Assembly (NCBI GenBank): GCA_937887565.1
Contig: CALABS010000036.1
Coordinates: 262,226 to 326,225 of the forward strand
Source of the DNA: an uncultured Rhodospirillaceae bacterium
GTDB taxonomy: Bacteria; Pseudomonadota; Alphaproteobacteria; Rhodospirillales; Magnetospirillaceae
Direction of reading: 5' to 3'
DNA: 64,000 bases
The first letter of the stretch is position 1, and every line of letters starts with the position of its first letter. The translations under genes were made by a program, and so were the position numbers. Below are positions 16,328 to 23,335 of this stretch, in pieces. The notes below the pieces were generated by a model. It had not been told where the DNA came from. It ran no database searches and worked only from the letters and a program-made list of their open reading frames with translations.

Positions 16328-17303
16328 GGGGGAGGCGTCAGGCGATCCCCATCCCGCGGCCGAGGTCGCGGGTGAGGTCGTCGGGATCGTCCTCGGCCAG
16401 CAGGCGACCGAAGGCGGCGGTGGTCTTCTGGCCGACGCGGCCGTCGACCCTGAGGTCGGTCCAGTCGTCGAGGCGCTCGGCGCCCCGGCGGTTGAGGGTT
16501 TCCTGCAACACCTCGGCATGGGCGGTGGCCCCCTGGGGCAGCAGCGGGCCGAAGGCCGCCTGGGTGGCGCGGTCCAGGCCGTCGGGCTTGCCGTCCCGCC
16601 GCGCCGCGCGGGCGAAGATGTTGAAGCGGCCCAGGGCGACGGCGTTCTCGGCCGCCTCGGGGCCCTTGGCGGCGACCAGGCGCTTGGTGGCGAAGTCGGT
16701 GACCGGGCCGTAGACGCCGTCCTCCTTCAGCGGCGCCTTGGGATTGACCAGATTGACGCCGCGCTGGAGGTGGCGTACCGCCTCGGGCAGGCCGTCGGTG
16801 GCGGCGGCGCCCTCGACGGCGCGGGCGACGCGGGCCATCCCCGACAGGTCCACCGGCGTCTCGGTGTCGGGAAACGGATTGACCGGCCGGGGCTCCACCG
16901 GCTTGCCGCCGTCGAATGTCTGCGGGCCGTCGCCGTAGACGTGGCCGGCGACCGCCCACGACTTGTCGTAAAGGGCATGGCGCAACGGATCGCCCGGCTT
17001 GCGGGTCGCCGCCGCGTCGATCAGCGCCCGGTACTCGCCCTCGGTGATCCGGGACTCGGGCTTGAGCAGCGCCGCCAGCCCCCGGTCGGCGACGGGCGCC
17101 GCCACCCGGGCGCGGAAGGCGGCCAGGCCGGGATCGGCGTCACCCGCGTCGGACTGCCTTCGCGCCGGCGCCTGGGCGGGGGCCGACGGCGTCGGGTCCT
17201 CGGGTGGGCCTTGCGGCACGTCGCCGGCGGGCGCAATCCCGACCGGGAACGGCCGGGTCTCGACCGGCGGGACCGGCGACGGCGGCAACGCGACCGGGAA
17301 GCC
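16328..17303. repeat. Direct repeat copy A: shared 3' trunk of two lysin-like genes
   Basis: About 975 bases here match 18759-19734 with no difference that I noticed on reading (constant offset 2431). The repeat covers the C-terminal trunk of the two genes and ends abruptly inside the Pro-rich linker after GFPVALPPSP is encoded. Identity across hundreds of silent positions, next to strongly diverged 5' parts, points to recent duplication or gene conversion. Confidence 0.9.
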
Positions 17304-17765
17304 CGGATCGGTCTTCCTAGGCTGCGCCGAGGGCGGAACGGCCGTGGGGAAGGTTCCGGGATACTGCTCGATGGGCGGACCGGGAAGGCTTTCATCAACC
17401 TTGAGAGGGTTGGCCCAGCCTGGCGGCTTTTTCCCGAGCCTGTCCAACTCGTTGTTTTTCAGAATAGTGACGATTTCCTCCGGGTTCTTGTATCCTTGCT
17501 TGAGAATCAGACGCAGGTCGTCCCGCATTCCCTTTCGGCCTTTTGGACCGTTAACGTCCCATCCGTTTGGAAGTCGGCGCGCCGCTTCCTCTATTAGAGC
17601 TTCGTCCCAGTTGGCTTGCTTGATGGGACCGAGAAGGGGTACGCTACCTTCAGTAGGTTGATCAAAGCCATAAACTACATCAACGGCAATGCCGCCGGGG
17701 TCCAACGGATTAATTTGCTTGGCGATCGTCCCGGCCAAAGTGGGGGCGGAATGACGCTTGCTCAT
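16338..17765 (-). CDS. Trunk-sharing lysin/toxin-like protein, variant N-terminus A
   Basis: This 475-residue protein has a unique N-terminal domain of about 130 residues (NPLDPGGIAVDVVYGFDQPT, PLLGPIKQAN, RLPNGWDVNG, NPEEIVTILKNNELDRLG), a Pro-rich linker, and the trunk HVYGDGPQTFDGGKPVEP, EDGVYGPVTDFATKRLV and VDGRVGQKTTAAFGRLL. The last two resemble peptidoglycan-binding domain repeats (DGxxGxxT). The N-terminal domain is homologous to but diverged from that at 18769-20205; its activity is unknown. The start (17763-17765, GAGGAG upstream) lies 15 bases inside the divergent Sel1 gene, so each gene's leader sits in the other's coding region. Confidence 0.75.
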   Translation of the reverse strand: MSKRHSAPTLAGTIAKQINPLDPGGIAVDVVYGFDQPTEGSVPLLGPIKQANWDEALIEEAARRLPNGWDVNGPKGRKGMRDDLRLILKQGYKNPEEIVTILKNNELDRLGKKPPGWANPLKVDESLPGPPIEQYPGTFPTAVPPSAQPRKTDPGFPVALPPSPVPPVETRPFPVGIAPAGDVPQGPPEDPTPSAPAQAPARRQSDAGDADPGLAAFRARVAAPVADRGLAALLKPESRITEGEYRALIDAAATRKPGDPLRHALYDKSWAVAGHVYGDGPQTFDGGKPVEPRPVNPFPDTETPVDLSGMARVARAVEGAAATDGLPEAVRHLQRGVNLVNPKAPLKEDGVYGPVTDFATKRLVAAKGPEAAENAVALGRFNIFARAARRDGKPDGLDRATQAAFGPLLPQGATAHAEVLQETLNRRGAERLDDWTDLRVDGRVGQKTTAAFGRLLAEDDPDDLTRDLGRGMGIA

Positions 17766-18680
17766 TTCAAACGCTCCTCATGCTTGTGGTTGATGCTGAC
17801 GCTGACGACAGTTGCGTCGCCAGCGGCAATCGGGGCGGACCTTGGCAATACCCCAGTCTTGGAGGCCTTAGCGCAGGGAGACCAGGTGAAGGCCTGTCGG
17901 GCAGCGCTGAGGCCGGCGCAGGAAGGAAACCTGGCGGCGCAGCTTCGTATCGGAACCTGCTTCCAGACCGGAACCGGCTTTCCACGGGACCATGAACAGG
18001 CGGCCCATTGGTTTCGCAAGGCCATGGCCGAGGGGGACACCACCGCTCAGGCTTGGCTGGGCGGCATGATGGTCGAGGGCCAAATTGCCGGCGGCAAGGC
18101 CGAGGGCGCACGCCTGATCCGCGAGGCCGCCGAACAGGGGGATCCGTTCGCCGAACAGCGCCATGCCCACATGCTGTATCTGGACGGTCGGCCGAGCGAA
18201 CAGTCGATCCGCTGGCTCAAGCGGGCCGTGGCCGGCGGAAACGAGGATGCCGCATTCGACTTGGCGGAGATCTACCGCCGCAATAAGGACGACCGGGAGG
18301 CCGCGACATGGCGCGACAAGGGAGCCGCGATGACGGCCGAGCGCGCCAAATACCCGGAGATGCTCAAGGCCTACCTGTCGGGAAATTACGAAAAGAGCAG
18401 CGGTGAAACGCCACGCGAAGGGTATATTCGGTCCCGCGAAATCCTCATGGGCAAGGCGCCCGGCACGGTCGAGGAGGCGGTTCGCCTGACCGAGCGGGCC
18501 GCCCGGTCCGGCTACGCGGAGGCCGAGGCGCAAATGGGCTACCTCCACTACCATGGAACCGGCCTGCCCCGCGACCTCACCGAAGCCGTCTATTGGCTCC
18601 GCCGCGCGTCACTGCACGGCAGCGAGGAAGCCCGCGGGCACCTCGACCAGGTCATGGCCGAAGCGGCCAAGGAGCGGTGA
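17751..18680 (+). CDS. Secreted Sel1-repeat protein paired with trunk protein A
   Basis: This 309-residue protein has a signal peptide (MTLAHFKRSSCLWLMLTLTT, then VASPAAIGA) and at least five Sel1-like repeats (GTGFPRDHEQAAHWFRKAMA, AQAWLGGMMVEG, YHGTGLPRDLTEAVYWLRRA). Sel1 repeats are helical binding scaffolds, and Sel1-repeat immunity proteins are known for some secreted effectors. The start at ATG 17751 overlaps the divergent trunk gene by 15 bases. It is paralogous to 20194-21222 and has diverged together with its partner's N-terminal domain, as expected of cognate pairs. Confidence 0.8.
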   Translation: MTLAHFKRSSCLWLMLTLTTVASPAAIGADLGNTPVLEALAQGDQVKACRAALRPAQEGNLAAQLRIGTCFQTGTGFPRDHEQAAHWFRKAMAEGDTTAQAWLGGMMVEGQIAGGKAEGARLIREAAEQGDPFAEQRHAHMLYLDGRPSEQSIRWLKRAVAGGNEDAAFDLAEIYRRNKDDREAATWRDKGAAMTAERAKYPEMLKAYLSGNYEKSSGETPREGYIRSREILMGKAPGTVEEAVRLTERAARSGYAEAEAQMGYLHYHGTGLPRDLTEAVYWLRRASLHGSEEARGHLDQVMAEAAKER

Positions 18681-18737
18681 CAGGACGGCCGCCGGAACGG
18701 CGGCCCCAGCAGGTCGGCGGGTTTCAGCAGTGGACGA

Positions 18738-18766
18738 CCTCCCCCCACGCTTCGCGCGGGGGGAGG
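18738..18766. repeat. CCTCCCCCC / GGGGGGAGG hairpin
   Basis: CCTCCCCCC (18738-18746) and GGGGGGAGG (18758-18766) flank a short loop that itself pairs as CGC/GCG. It lies between the 3' ends of the Sel1 gene (18680) and trunk gene B (18769), so it may terminate both. It is related to the hairpin at 16292-16320. Confidence 0.55.
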
Positions 18767-19734
18767 CGTCAGGCGATCCCCATCCCGCGGCCGAGGTCGC
18801 GGGTGAGGTCGTCGGGATCGTCCTCGGCCAGCAGGCGACCGAAGGCGGCGGTGGTCTTCTGGCCGACGCGGCCGTCGACCCTGAGGTCGGTCCAGTCGTC
18901 GAGGCGCTCGGCGCCCCGGCGGTTGAGGGTTTCCTGCAACACCTCGGCATGGGCGGTGGCCCCCTGGGGCAGCAGCGGGCCGAAGGCCGCCTGGGTGGCG
19001 CGGTCCAGGCCGTCGGGCTTGCCGTCCCGCCGCGCCGCGCGGGCGAAGATGTTGAAGCGGCCCAGGGCGACGGCGTTCTCGGCCGCCTCGGGGCCCTTGG
19101 CGGCGACCAGGCGCTTGGTGGCGAAGTCGGTGACCGGGCCGTAGACGCCGTCCTCCTTCAGCGGCGCCTTGGGATTGACCAGATTGACGCCGCGCTGGAG
19201 GTGGCGTACCGCCTCGGGCAGGCCGTCGGTGGCGGCGGCGCCCTCGACGGCGCGGGCGACGCGGGCCATCCCCGACAGGTCCACCGGCGTCTCGGTGTCG
19301 GGAAACGGATTGACCGGCCGGGGCTCCACCGGCTTGCCGCCGTCGAATGTCTGCGGGCCGTCGCCGTAGACGTGGCCGGCGACCGCCCACGACTTGTCGT
19401 AAAGGGCATGGCGCAACGGATCGCCCGGCTTGCGGGTCGCCGCCGCGTCGATCAGCGCCCGGTACTCGCCCTCGGTGATCCGGGACTCGGGCTTGAGCAG
19501 CGCCGCCAGCCCCCGGTCGGCGACGGGCGCCGCCACCCGGGCGCGGAAGGCGGCCAGGCCGGGATCGGCGTCACCCGCGTCGGACTGCCTTCGCGCCGGC
19601 GCCTGGGCGGGGGCCGACGGCGTCGGGTCCTCGGGTGGGCCTTGCGGCACGTCGCCGGCGGGCGCAATCCCGACCGGGAACGGCCGGGTCTCGACCGGCG
19701 GGACCGGCGACGGCGGCAACGCGACCGGGAAGCC
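18759..19734. repeat. Direct repeat copy B: shared 3' trunk
   Basis: Second copy of the 975-base repeat at 16328-17303. Together with the intervening Sel1 gene it makes a duplicated module of about 2.4 kb in which only the trunk is identical, while the 5' halves and partner genes have diverged. Confidence 0.9.
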
Positions 19735-20205
19735 GGCTTCCGGCTTCGGCGGCCGCGACGAGGGCGGAACCGGGGTGGGAAAGCGGTTCAGATATTGTTC
19801 GATGGGGAGGTGGGAGCCGCCGCCCTTGGTTTGAGACGCACCCGTGCGGCCCCGGAAATCGGGGTGCCCTGTGCGATCAAGATATCGTTCCCTGGCAAAC
19901 CTGACGATTTCATCTTCGCTCAGGCCGCCATTCAAACCATCCACGACATCCCTTGAAATTCCCTTGAACTCGACATCGGCTTTGGCTTTGACATCCCATC
20001 CCTGTGGAAGGCTGTCACGTACGACTTTAACAAGGGCCTCCGGCTTGTTGGCTTCCGTAATTGGCCCCATGATGGGCATGCTCAAGGGAGTGGTTGGCCG
20101 TCCGATACCGAACACGGTATCGACGGCAGTACCGGCTGGATCGAGTGGGTTCAGCCCTTTCAACAGCTTAGTGAGCCAAGTGGGGGGCGACTGATGCTGC
20201 GTCAT
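18769..20205 (-). CDS. Trunk-sharing lysin/toxin-like protein, variant N-terminus B
   Basis: This 478-residue protein has the same trunk as 16338-17765 (identical protein sequence from GFPVALPPSP to the C-terminal LGRGMGIA). Its N-terminal domain is different but related (NPLDPAGTAVDTVFGIGRPT, PIMGPITEANKPEALVKVV, DSLPQGWDVKAK, GGLSEDEIVRFARERYLDRT). The start at 20203-20205 has AAGGAG upstream and overlaps the divergent Sel1 gene by 12 bases. The role is proposed with its paralogue: a peptidoglycan-targeted phage effector or virion lysin with an exchangeable N-terminus. Confidence 0.75.
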   Translation of the reverse strand: MTQHQSPPTWLTKLLKGLNPLDPAGTAVDTVFGIGRPTTPLSMPIMGPITEANKPEALVKVVRDSLPQGWDVKAKADVEFKGISRDVVDGLNGGLSEDEIVRFARERYLDRTGHPDFRGRTGASQTKGGGSHLPIEQYLNRFPTPVPPSSRPPKPEAGFPVALPPSPVPPVETRPFPVGIAPAGDVPQGPPEDPTPSAPAQAPARRQSDAGDADPGLAAFRARVAAPVADRGLAALLKPESRITEGEYRALIDAAATRKPGDPLRHALYDKSWAVAGHVYGDGPQTFDGGKPVEPRPVNPFPDTETPVDLSGMARVARAVEGAAATDGLPEAVRHLQRGVNLVNPKAPLKEDGVYGPVTDFATKRLVAAKGPEAAENAVALGRFNIFARAARRDGKPDGLDRATQAAFGPLLPQGATAHAEVLQETLNRRGAERLDDWTDLRVDGRVGQKTTAAFGRLLAEDDPDDLTRDLGRGMGIA

Positions 20206-21222
20206 CTCAATTTCTCCTTTTTTGGTGCCATGCTGATGTCTTCTGTGATGGCATCAGCGGTCGTTCAGGCCGACGCTGTCGTCGACCCAGTGTCTGGAGC
20301 GCTCATCCGTGGCGATTTCGACCGGGCATGTCGTGCCGCCCGTGAAGGGGCAGACACGGCAAGCCCGGCGCGGCAATACCTGTTGGGGACCTGTTTCGAA
20401 ACAGGAACGGGACTGCCCCAGGATTTCCAGGAGGCGGCCAAATGGTATCGAAAGGCGATGGACCAGGGCGTGGTCGATGCCATGGCCAATCTCGGCTGGC
20501 TCCTGGCCCGGGGTCGAATCGCCGGAGATCCCGGCGAGGGTGCGCGATTGGTCAACGACGCGGCCGAACGGGGCAGCCCTCTCGCTGAATTGTTTCACGC
20601 GCGCCTGCTCTCGGATCAGGCGCGGCCCGCGGAAGAGTCGATTCGGTGGCTTAAGCGTTCAGCAGCGGGCGGAAACTATCAGGCAGCCTTGGAACTGGCC
20701 GACATCCTCGGCCGTCGCGATCCAGAGGCTGCCGCGATGTGGCGGCGGCGAGGGGACAGCTTGCGCCAAGGATGCGCTGCCTCGGCTCATTCCGCCACCT
20801 GCGCCACAGCGGTCGGCAAGGACGTGGTTGCCGATTACAACCGCGCATGGCGCATTCTTTCTGGGAAGGAAGTGGGCACGGCGGCGGAAGCCGTTCCGCT
20901 GGTCGAGGCGGCGGCCCACGCGGGCCACAAGGAAGCCGAAGCACAATTGGGCGTCATGTACATGACCGGGACCGGTGTCGCCAAGGACCTGACCGAGGCC
21001 GTCTACTGGCTCCGCCGGGCAGTCCTGCGTGGATACGGGGATGCCCGCAGGTATCTCACCCAGGCGCTGGATGAGGCGGCGACAGGCCGGCAAAGTTCTG
21101 TCAACCCCCCGTCACGGCCACGCCGCCATTGGCCGGCCCGAAGCCGACCACCCGGCGCTCGCCGTCGGGGCCGTGCAGTTCCACCGCCATGTGGCCGATC
21201 CTTCCTTTCCACAGGCGCATGA
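20194..21222 (+). CDS. Secreted Sel1-repeat protein paired with trunk protein B, with read-through tail
   Basis: The protein has a signal peptide (MLRHLNFSFFGAMLMSSVMA, then SAVVQADA) and Sel1 repeats (GTGLPQDFQEAAKWYRKAMD, NLGWLLARGRIAG, MTGTGVAKDLTEAVYWLRRA). Its paralogue at 17751-18680 ends soon after the last repeat. This copy continues about 40 residues with shadow-like composition (SRPRRHWPARSRPPGARRRG) antisense to the small gene at 21101-21241. The natural stop was probably lost when the module landed here. The start ATG overlaps its divergent partner by 12 bases. Confidence 0.75.
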   Translation: MLRHLNFSFFGAMLMSSVMASAVVQADAVVDPVSGALIRGDFDRACRAAREGADTASPARQYLLGTCFETGTGLPQDFQEAAKWYRKAMDQGVVDAMANLGWLLARGRIAGDPGEGARLVNDAAERGSPLAELFHARLLSDQARPAEESIRWLKRSAAGGNYQAALELADILGRRDPEAAAMWRRRGDSLRQGCAASAHSATCATAVGKDVVADYNRAWRILSGKEVGTAAEAVPLVEAAAHAGHKEAEAQLGVMYMTGTGVAKDLTEAVYWLRRAVLRGYGDARRYLTQALDEAATGRQSSVNPPSRPRRHWPARSRPPGARRRGRAVPPPCGRSFLSTGA

Positions 21223-21241
21223 CCATCTTGTATTCACTCAT
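21101..21241 (-). CDS. Small hypothetical phage protein
   Basis: A 46-residue protein (MSEYKMVMRLWKGRIGHMAV to GPANGGVAVTGG) begins at ATG 21239-21241 with a very strong GGAGGAGATC leader. Its whole length is antisense to the C-terminal extension of the Sel1 gene. The clear ribosome binding site and balanced composition favour this small gene as the native one. Function unknown. Confidence 0.5.
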   Translation of the reverse strand: MSEYKMVMRLWKGRIGHMAVELHGPDGERRVVGFGPANGGVAVTGG

Positions 21242-21259
21242 GATCTCCTCCATGGACAC

Positions 21260-21287
21260 AAAAAAAGGCCGGGGTGTCAACCCGGCC
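21260..21287 (-). terminator. Intrinsic terminator upstream of the small phage gene
   Basis: GGCCGGG and CCCGGCC form a 7-bp stem with a 7-base loop, and seven T follow on the minus strand. It lies just past the stop of the frame at 21310-21522. Confidence 0.8.
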
Positions 21288-21309
21288 ACGGCCACTGAAT
21301 ATGACCTAA

Positions 21310-21522
21310 TCAATCAGCTGGCTTTTCTATGCGGAATTTTTCTTCTCCCCACTCTCCGAACATCAGGACGACCTTGCCCGGAAAGCGATCCGGGTGGGTG
21401 TCGCAAAGTGCTTCTTTCCAGGCAAGCATTAGATACGCTTTTTTTGGTTCATCGCCGATTTCCGGGATGAAGCCCACATAGGGGCGGACAACGGTTCCTT
21501 CTGACACACTGGTAGTCGCCAA
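21310..21522 (-). CDS. Small hypothetical protein, 5' end possibly lost
   Basis: The translation (VRPYVGFIPEIGDEPKKAYL, FPGKVVLMFGEWGEEKFRIE) looks like genuine protein and is followed by a proper terminator. No ATG or ribosome binding site is present; only TTG (21522) or GTG (21507) can start it. An ISL3 transposase fragment begins about 30 bases upstream, so insertion may have removed the original start. No family recognised. Confidence 0.4.
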   Translation of the reverse strand: MATTSVSEGTVVRPYVGFIPEIGDEPKKAYLMLAWKEALCDTHPDRFPGKVVLMFGEWGEEKFRIEKPAD

Positions 21523-21548
21523 ACCAAACAGACTGCCAGGGGGTACCG

Positions 21549-21710
21549 TTGTCCGAGGGGGATGCTACGGCATGGCTCGGTGGCTGGGAAGGCTACCGGG
21601 TGGAAAAGATCGAGCGCGTCGAGGGAAGCAAACCGGCAATCTGGATCACGCTGGCGGGCCTGTCGGGCCGGCCAATGATCTGCGAGGGCTGCGGCGGATT
21701 GCCTCCCTGA
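21549..21710 (+). mobile_element. ISL3-family transposase N-terminal remnant
   Basis: A 53-codon frame reads WLGGWEGYRVEKIERVEG, ITLAGLSGRPMICEGCGG and then stops. The short Tyr/Val-Glu strand followed by a CxxC zinc finger is how ISL3-type transposases start. Only this N-terminal piece remains here; a C-terminal piece of the same family is at 6204-6296. The family call is moderate because the fragment is short. Confidence 0.5.
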
Positions 21711-21717
21711 GCGATGC

Positions 21718-21832
21718 CCCTTCTCCGTCATGCGCGGGCTTGGCCCGCGCATCCACACCGCGTGCTCCGCTATCCTCGGGTGGGCGGAAGCGTGTGGATG
21801 GCCGGGACGAGCCCGGCCATGACGGAGAAGGG
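21718..21832. repeat. 115-bp dispersed palindromic element
   Basis: A perfect 15-bp inverted repeat (CCCTTCTCCGTCATG at 21718-21732, its complement at 21818-21832) encloses further GCGGGC/GCCCGC and GGCCGGG/CCCGGCC hairpins. A related element lies at 33459-33566, sharing TCATGGCCGGGCTCG and GGCCATCCAC. It looks like a genome-wide intergenic palindromic repeat. Confidence 0.7.
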
Positions 21833-21843
21833 ATCGGGCCGCC

Positions 21844-22113
21844 CTAGTCGGCGTCGGCGGCGCCGACCTGGGTCAGGTCGTTGACGTCGACGACGCCGGC
21901 CGCCGCCTGGCTGACGAAGAACAGGCCGGCCTTGGGGGTGCCGCCGGTCTCCACATTGGCGATGACGATGTCGCCGGCGCGCAGCATGTCGACGGCGGGG
22001 TTGAAGTAGCCGGCGGTGTCGACGTCGGCGGCCGCGTCGGCGGTGACGTAGTGCCACAGCGTGAAGCCGTTGGCGTAGGCCAGCACGCTGAGATCCTTGG
22101 ACTGATAGGCCAT
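21844..22113 (-). CDS. Small conserved phage protein downstream of the capsid gene
   Basis: This 89-residue protein begins MAYQSKDLSVLAYANGFTLW and contains WHYVTADAAADVDTAGYFN and DIVIANVETGGTPKAG. It lies ten bases after the major capsid gene on the same strand. Similar small beta-rich proteins with an AYANGFTLWHY signature follow the coat gene in related prophages, so a capsid decoration or head-completion role is possible. That role is inferred from location. Confidence 0.6.
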   Translation of the reverse strand: MAYQSKDLSVLAYANGFTLWHYVTADAAADVDTAGYFNPAVDMLRAGDIVIANVETGGTPKAGLFFVSQAAAGVVDVNDLTQVGAADAD

Positions 22114-22123
22114 GGTCCCCTCC

Positions 22124-22942
22124 TTAGGACTCGAGGCAGCGGAGCGAGATGACGCCGGTGGGATCCACCAGCACCGCGCCCTGCGACATCATGTTGTTGA
22201 CGAACCAGGCGGCACGGTCGCCGTGGTAGGTGATCTCGGACTTGACCTCGTGGCCGCAGGCGTGGCCGATGGCGGTCTTGTGGTACCAGTAGCAGTAGCG
22301 GGTGGTGCCCGACCGGGTCAGGCCGGAATGGGGCATCCACAGGGTGCCCAGCCACTTCTTGGCCTGGGTGCCCTTCCACGGCAGATCCTCGTCGCCGACA
22401 TAGTCGGCGTCCGAGAATTCCGGGATGGCCAGCAGGTCCGACCACTGCTTCCAGCCGACCACGGCATAGCGCTCGCCGTCGTCGGGAACGTCGGCCTCGC
22501 CCAGCATCTCGAAGGCGGCCAGGACCTTGTCCCTGGTCAGCCCGGTGGTGCCGTCCAGCACGTAGTTGGTGGACTTGTCCAGTTCGGCGATGATCAGCTC
22601 GTCGGTCTTGCGGCCCAGCGCGTAGGCGCCGGCATTGGTCAGGACGGCGCGCTCGTCGTGCTCGACCTTGATCTCGTCCAGCTTGTCCAGCCAGTCGCCG
22701 GCGTAATAGTCGTACAGCTGGCATTCGACCGCCTGGTGGTCGACGTTCATCACCGGCACCTTGCCGTGGCGGGCCTTGGTGCTGGCGGCACCCTTGCCGA
22801 CCTTCTGGAACACCGCGATGGCGCCCTTGACGTTGTTGCGGGTGCGCACGGTGTTGCGGAGCTTGGTGCCCTGGCGCTGATAGGCGAGATGGACCTCGGC
22901 GCCGTACTGCTTGGAATATGTGTTCACGATGCTCGTGGACAT
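22124..22942 (-). CDS. Major capsid protein
   Basis: This 272-residue protein starts at ATG 22940-22942 with AAAGGAA upstream. It contains MSTSIVNTYSKQYGAEVHLA, LRNTVRTRNNVKGAIAVFQK, FAVVGWKQWSDLL-like and GTLWMPHSGLTRSG segments typical of the coat protein of Bordetella BPP-1-like podoviruses. It follows scaffold and portal in transcription order, as expected for a head module. A chemoreceptor-like gene on the opposite strand interrupts the usual scaffold-capsid adjacency. Confidence 0.8.
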   Translation of the reverse strand: MSTSIVNTYSKQYGAEVHLAYQRQGTKLRNTVRTRNNVKGAIAVFQKVGKGAASTKARHGKVPVMNVDHQAVECQLYDYYAGDWLDKLDEIKVEHDERAVLTNAGAYALGRKTDELIIAELDKSTNYVLDGTTGLTRDKVLAAFEMLGEADVPDDGERYAVVGWKQWSDLLAIPEFSDADYVGDEDLPWKGTQAKKWLGTLWMPHSGLTRSGTTRYCYWYHKTAIGHACGHEVKSEITYHGDRAAWFVNNMMSQGAVLVDPTGVISLRCLES

Positions 22943-23335
22943 GGTCGCATTTCCTTTGAAGAGGTTGGTTTCGCTTGGGTTCGGGAGCGCGCCCCCGGCC
23001 GGTTCTGGCCGCCCGTCGCGCGAACTCGGGCGGCCGCCGTCGGGGGACGCGCGGCACCGCCGTCCCGGGCCGTCCGCGACCAGGTCGCGGGCCGGTTCTC
23101 CGGGGGCGGAATCCAGTGGGTCACAGGGCCTCCCCGCGCGGGCCGGGAAGTACCCGCGCGGGGAGGGGCGGCCCCGGCGCTCGACGGCAGGAAGGCAACT
23201 GCCGGAGCGGCCAGGGGGCCGGCCAGGGAGGTCTGACTGGTCACGAAAAATCCCGCTGCCGGGAGCGGGGAAAACCGCTATCATCCCGTGCGGCGCCCGG
23301 ATCGGTGGGGCGCGCCTGGGGAGCAGTCGAAATCC
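22943..23335. other. Gene-free stretch between capsid and chemoreceptor-like gene
   Basis: These 393 bases separate the divergent capsid and chemoreceptor-like genes. Minus-strand frames here have Arg/Pro/Ala-rich shadow composition, so I support no gene. The stretch contains the capsid ribosome binding site, a perfect 14-bp hairpin at 23129-23166, and presumably promoters for one or both neighbours, though none is convincing by eye. Confidence 0.5.
23129..23166. repeat. Perfect 14-bp inverted repeat with 10-base loop
   Basis: CCTCCCCGCGCGGG (23129-23142) and its exact complement (23153-23166) form a very stable hairpin in the capsid leader region. It may be a terminator, an mRNA-stabilising leader structure, or another member of the CCTCCCC hairpin family at 16292 and 18738. 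Confidence 0.7.

Noticed and set aside
6303..21451. Shared 16-mer GATGAACCAAAAAAAG at 6306 and, inverted, near 21436
   Set aside because: One low-complexity 16-mer match is about what chance predicts in 64 kb, and the flanks do not match, so it is not taken as an IS end.
22924..23244. Minus-strand 106-residue frame upstream of the capsid gene
   Set aside because: It overlaps the capsid start, is Ala/Pro/Arg-rich and lacks a ribosome binding site; treated as non-coding leader.
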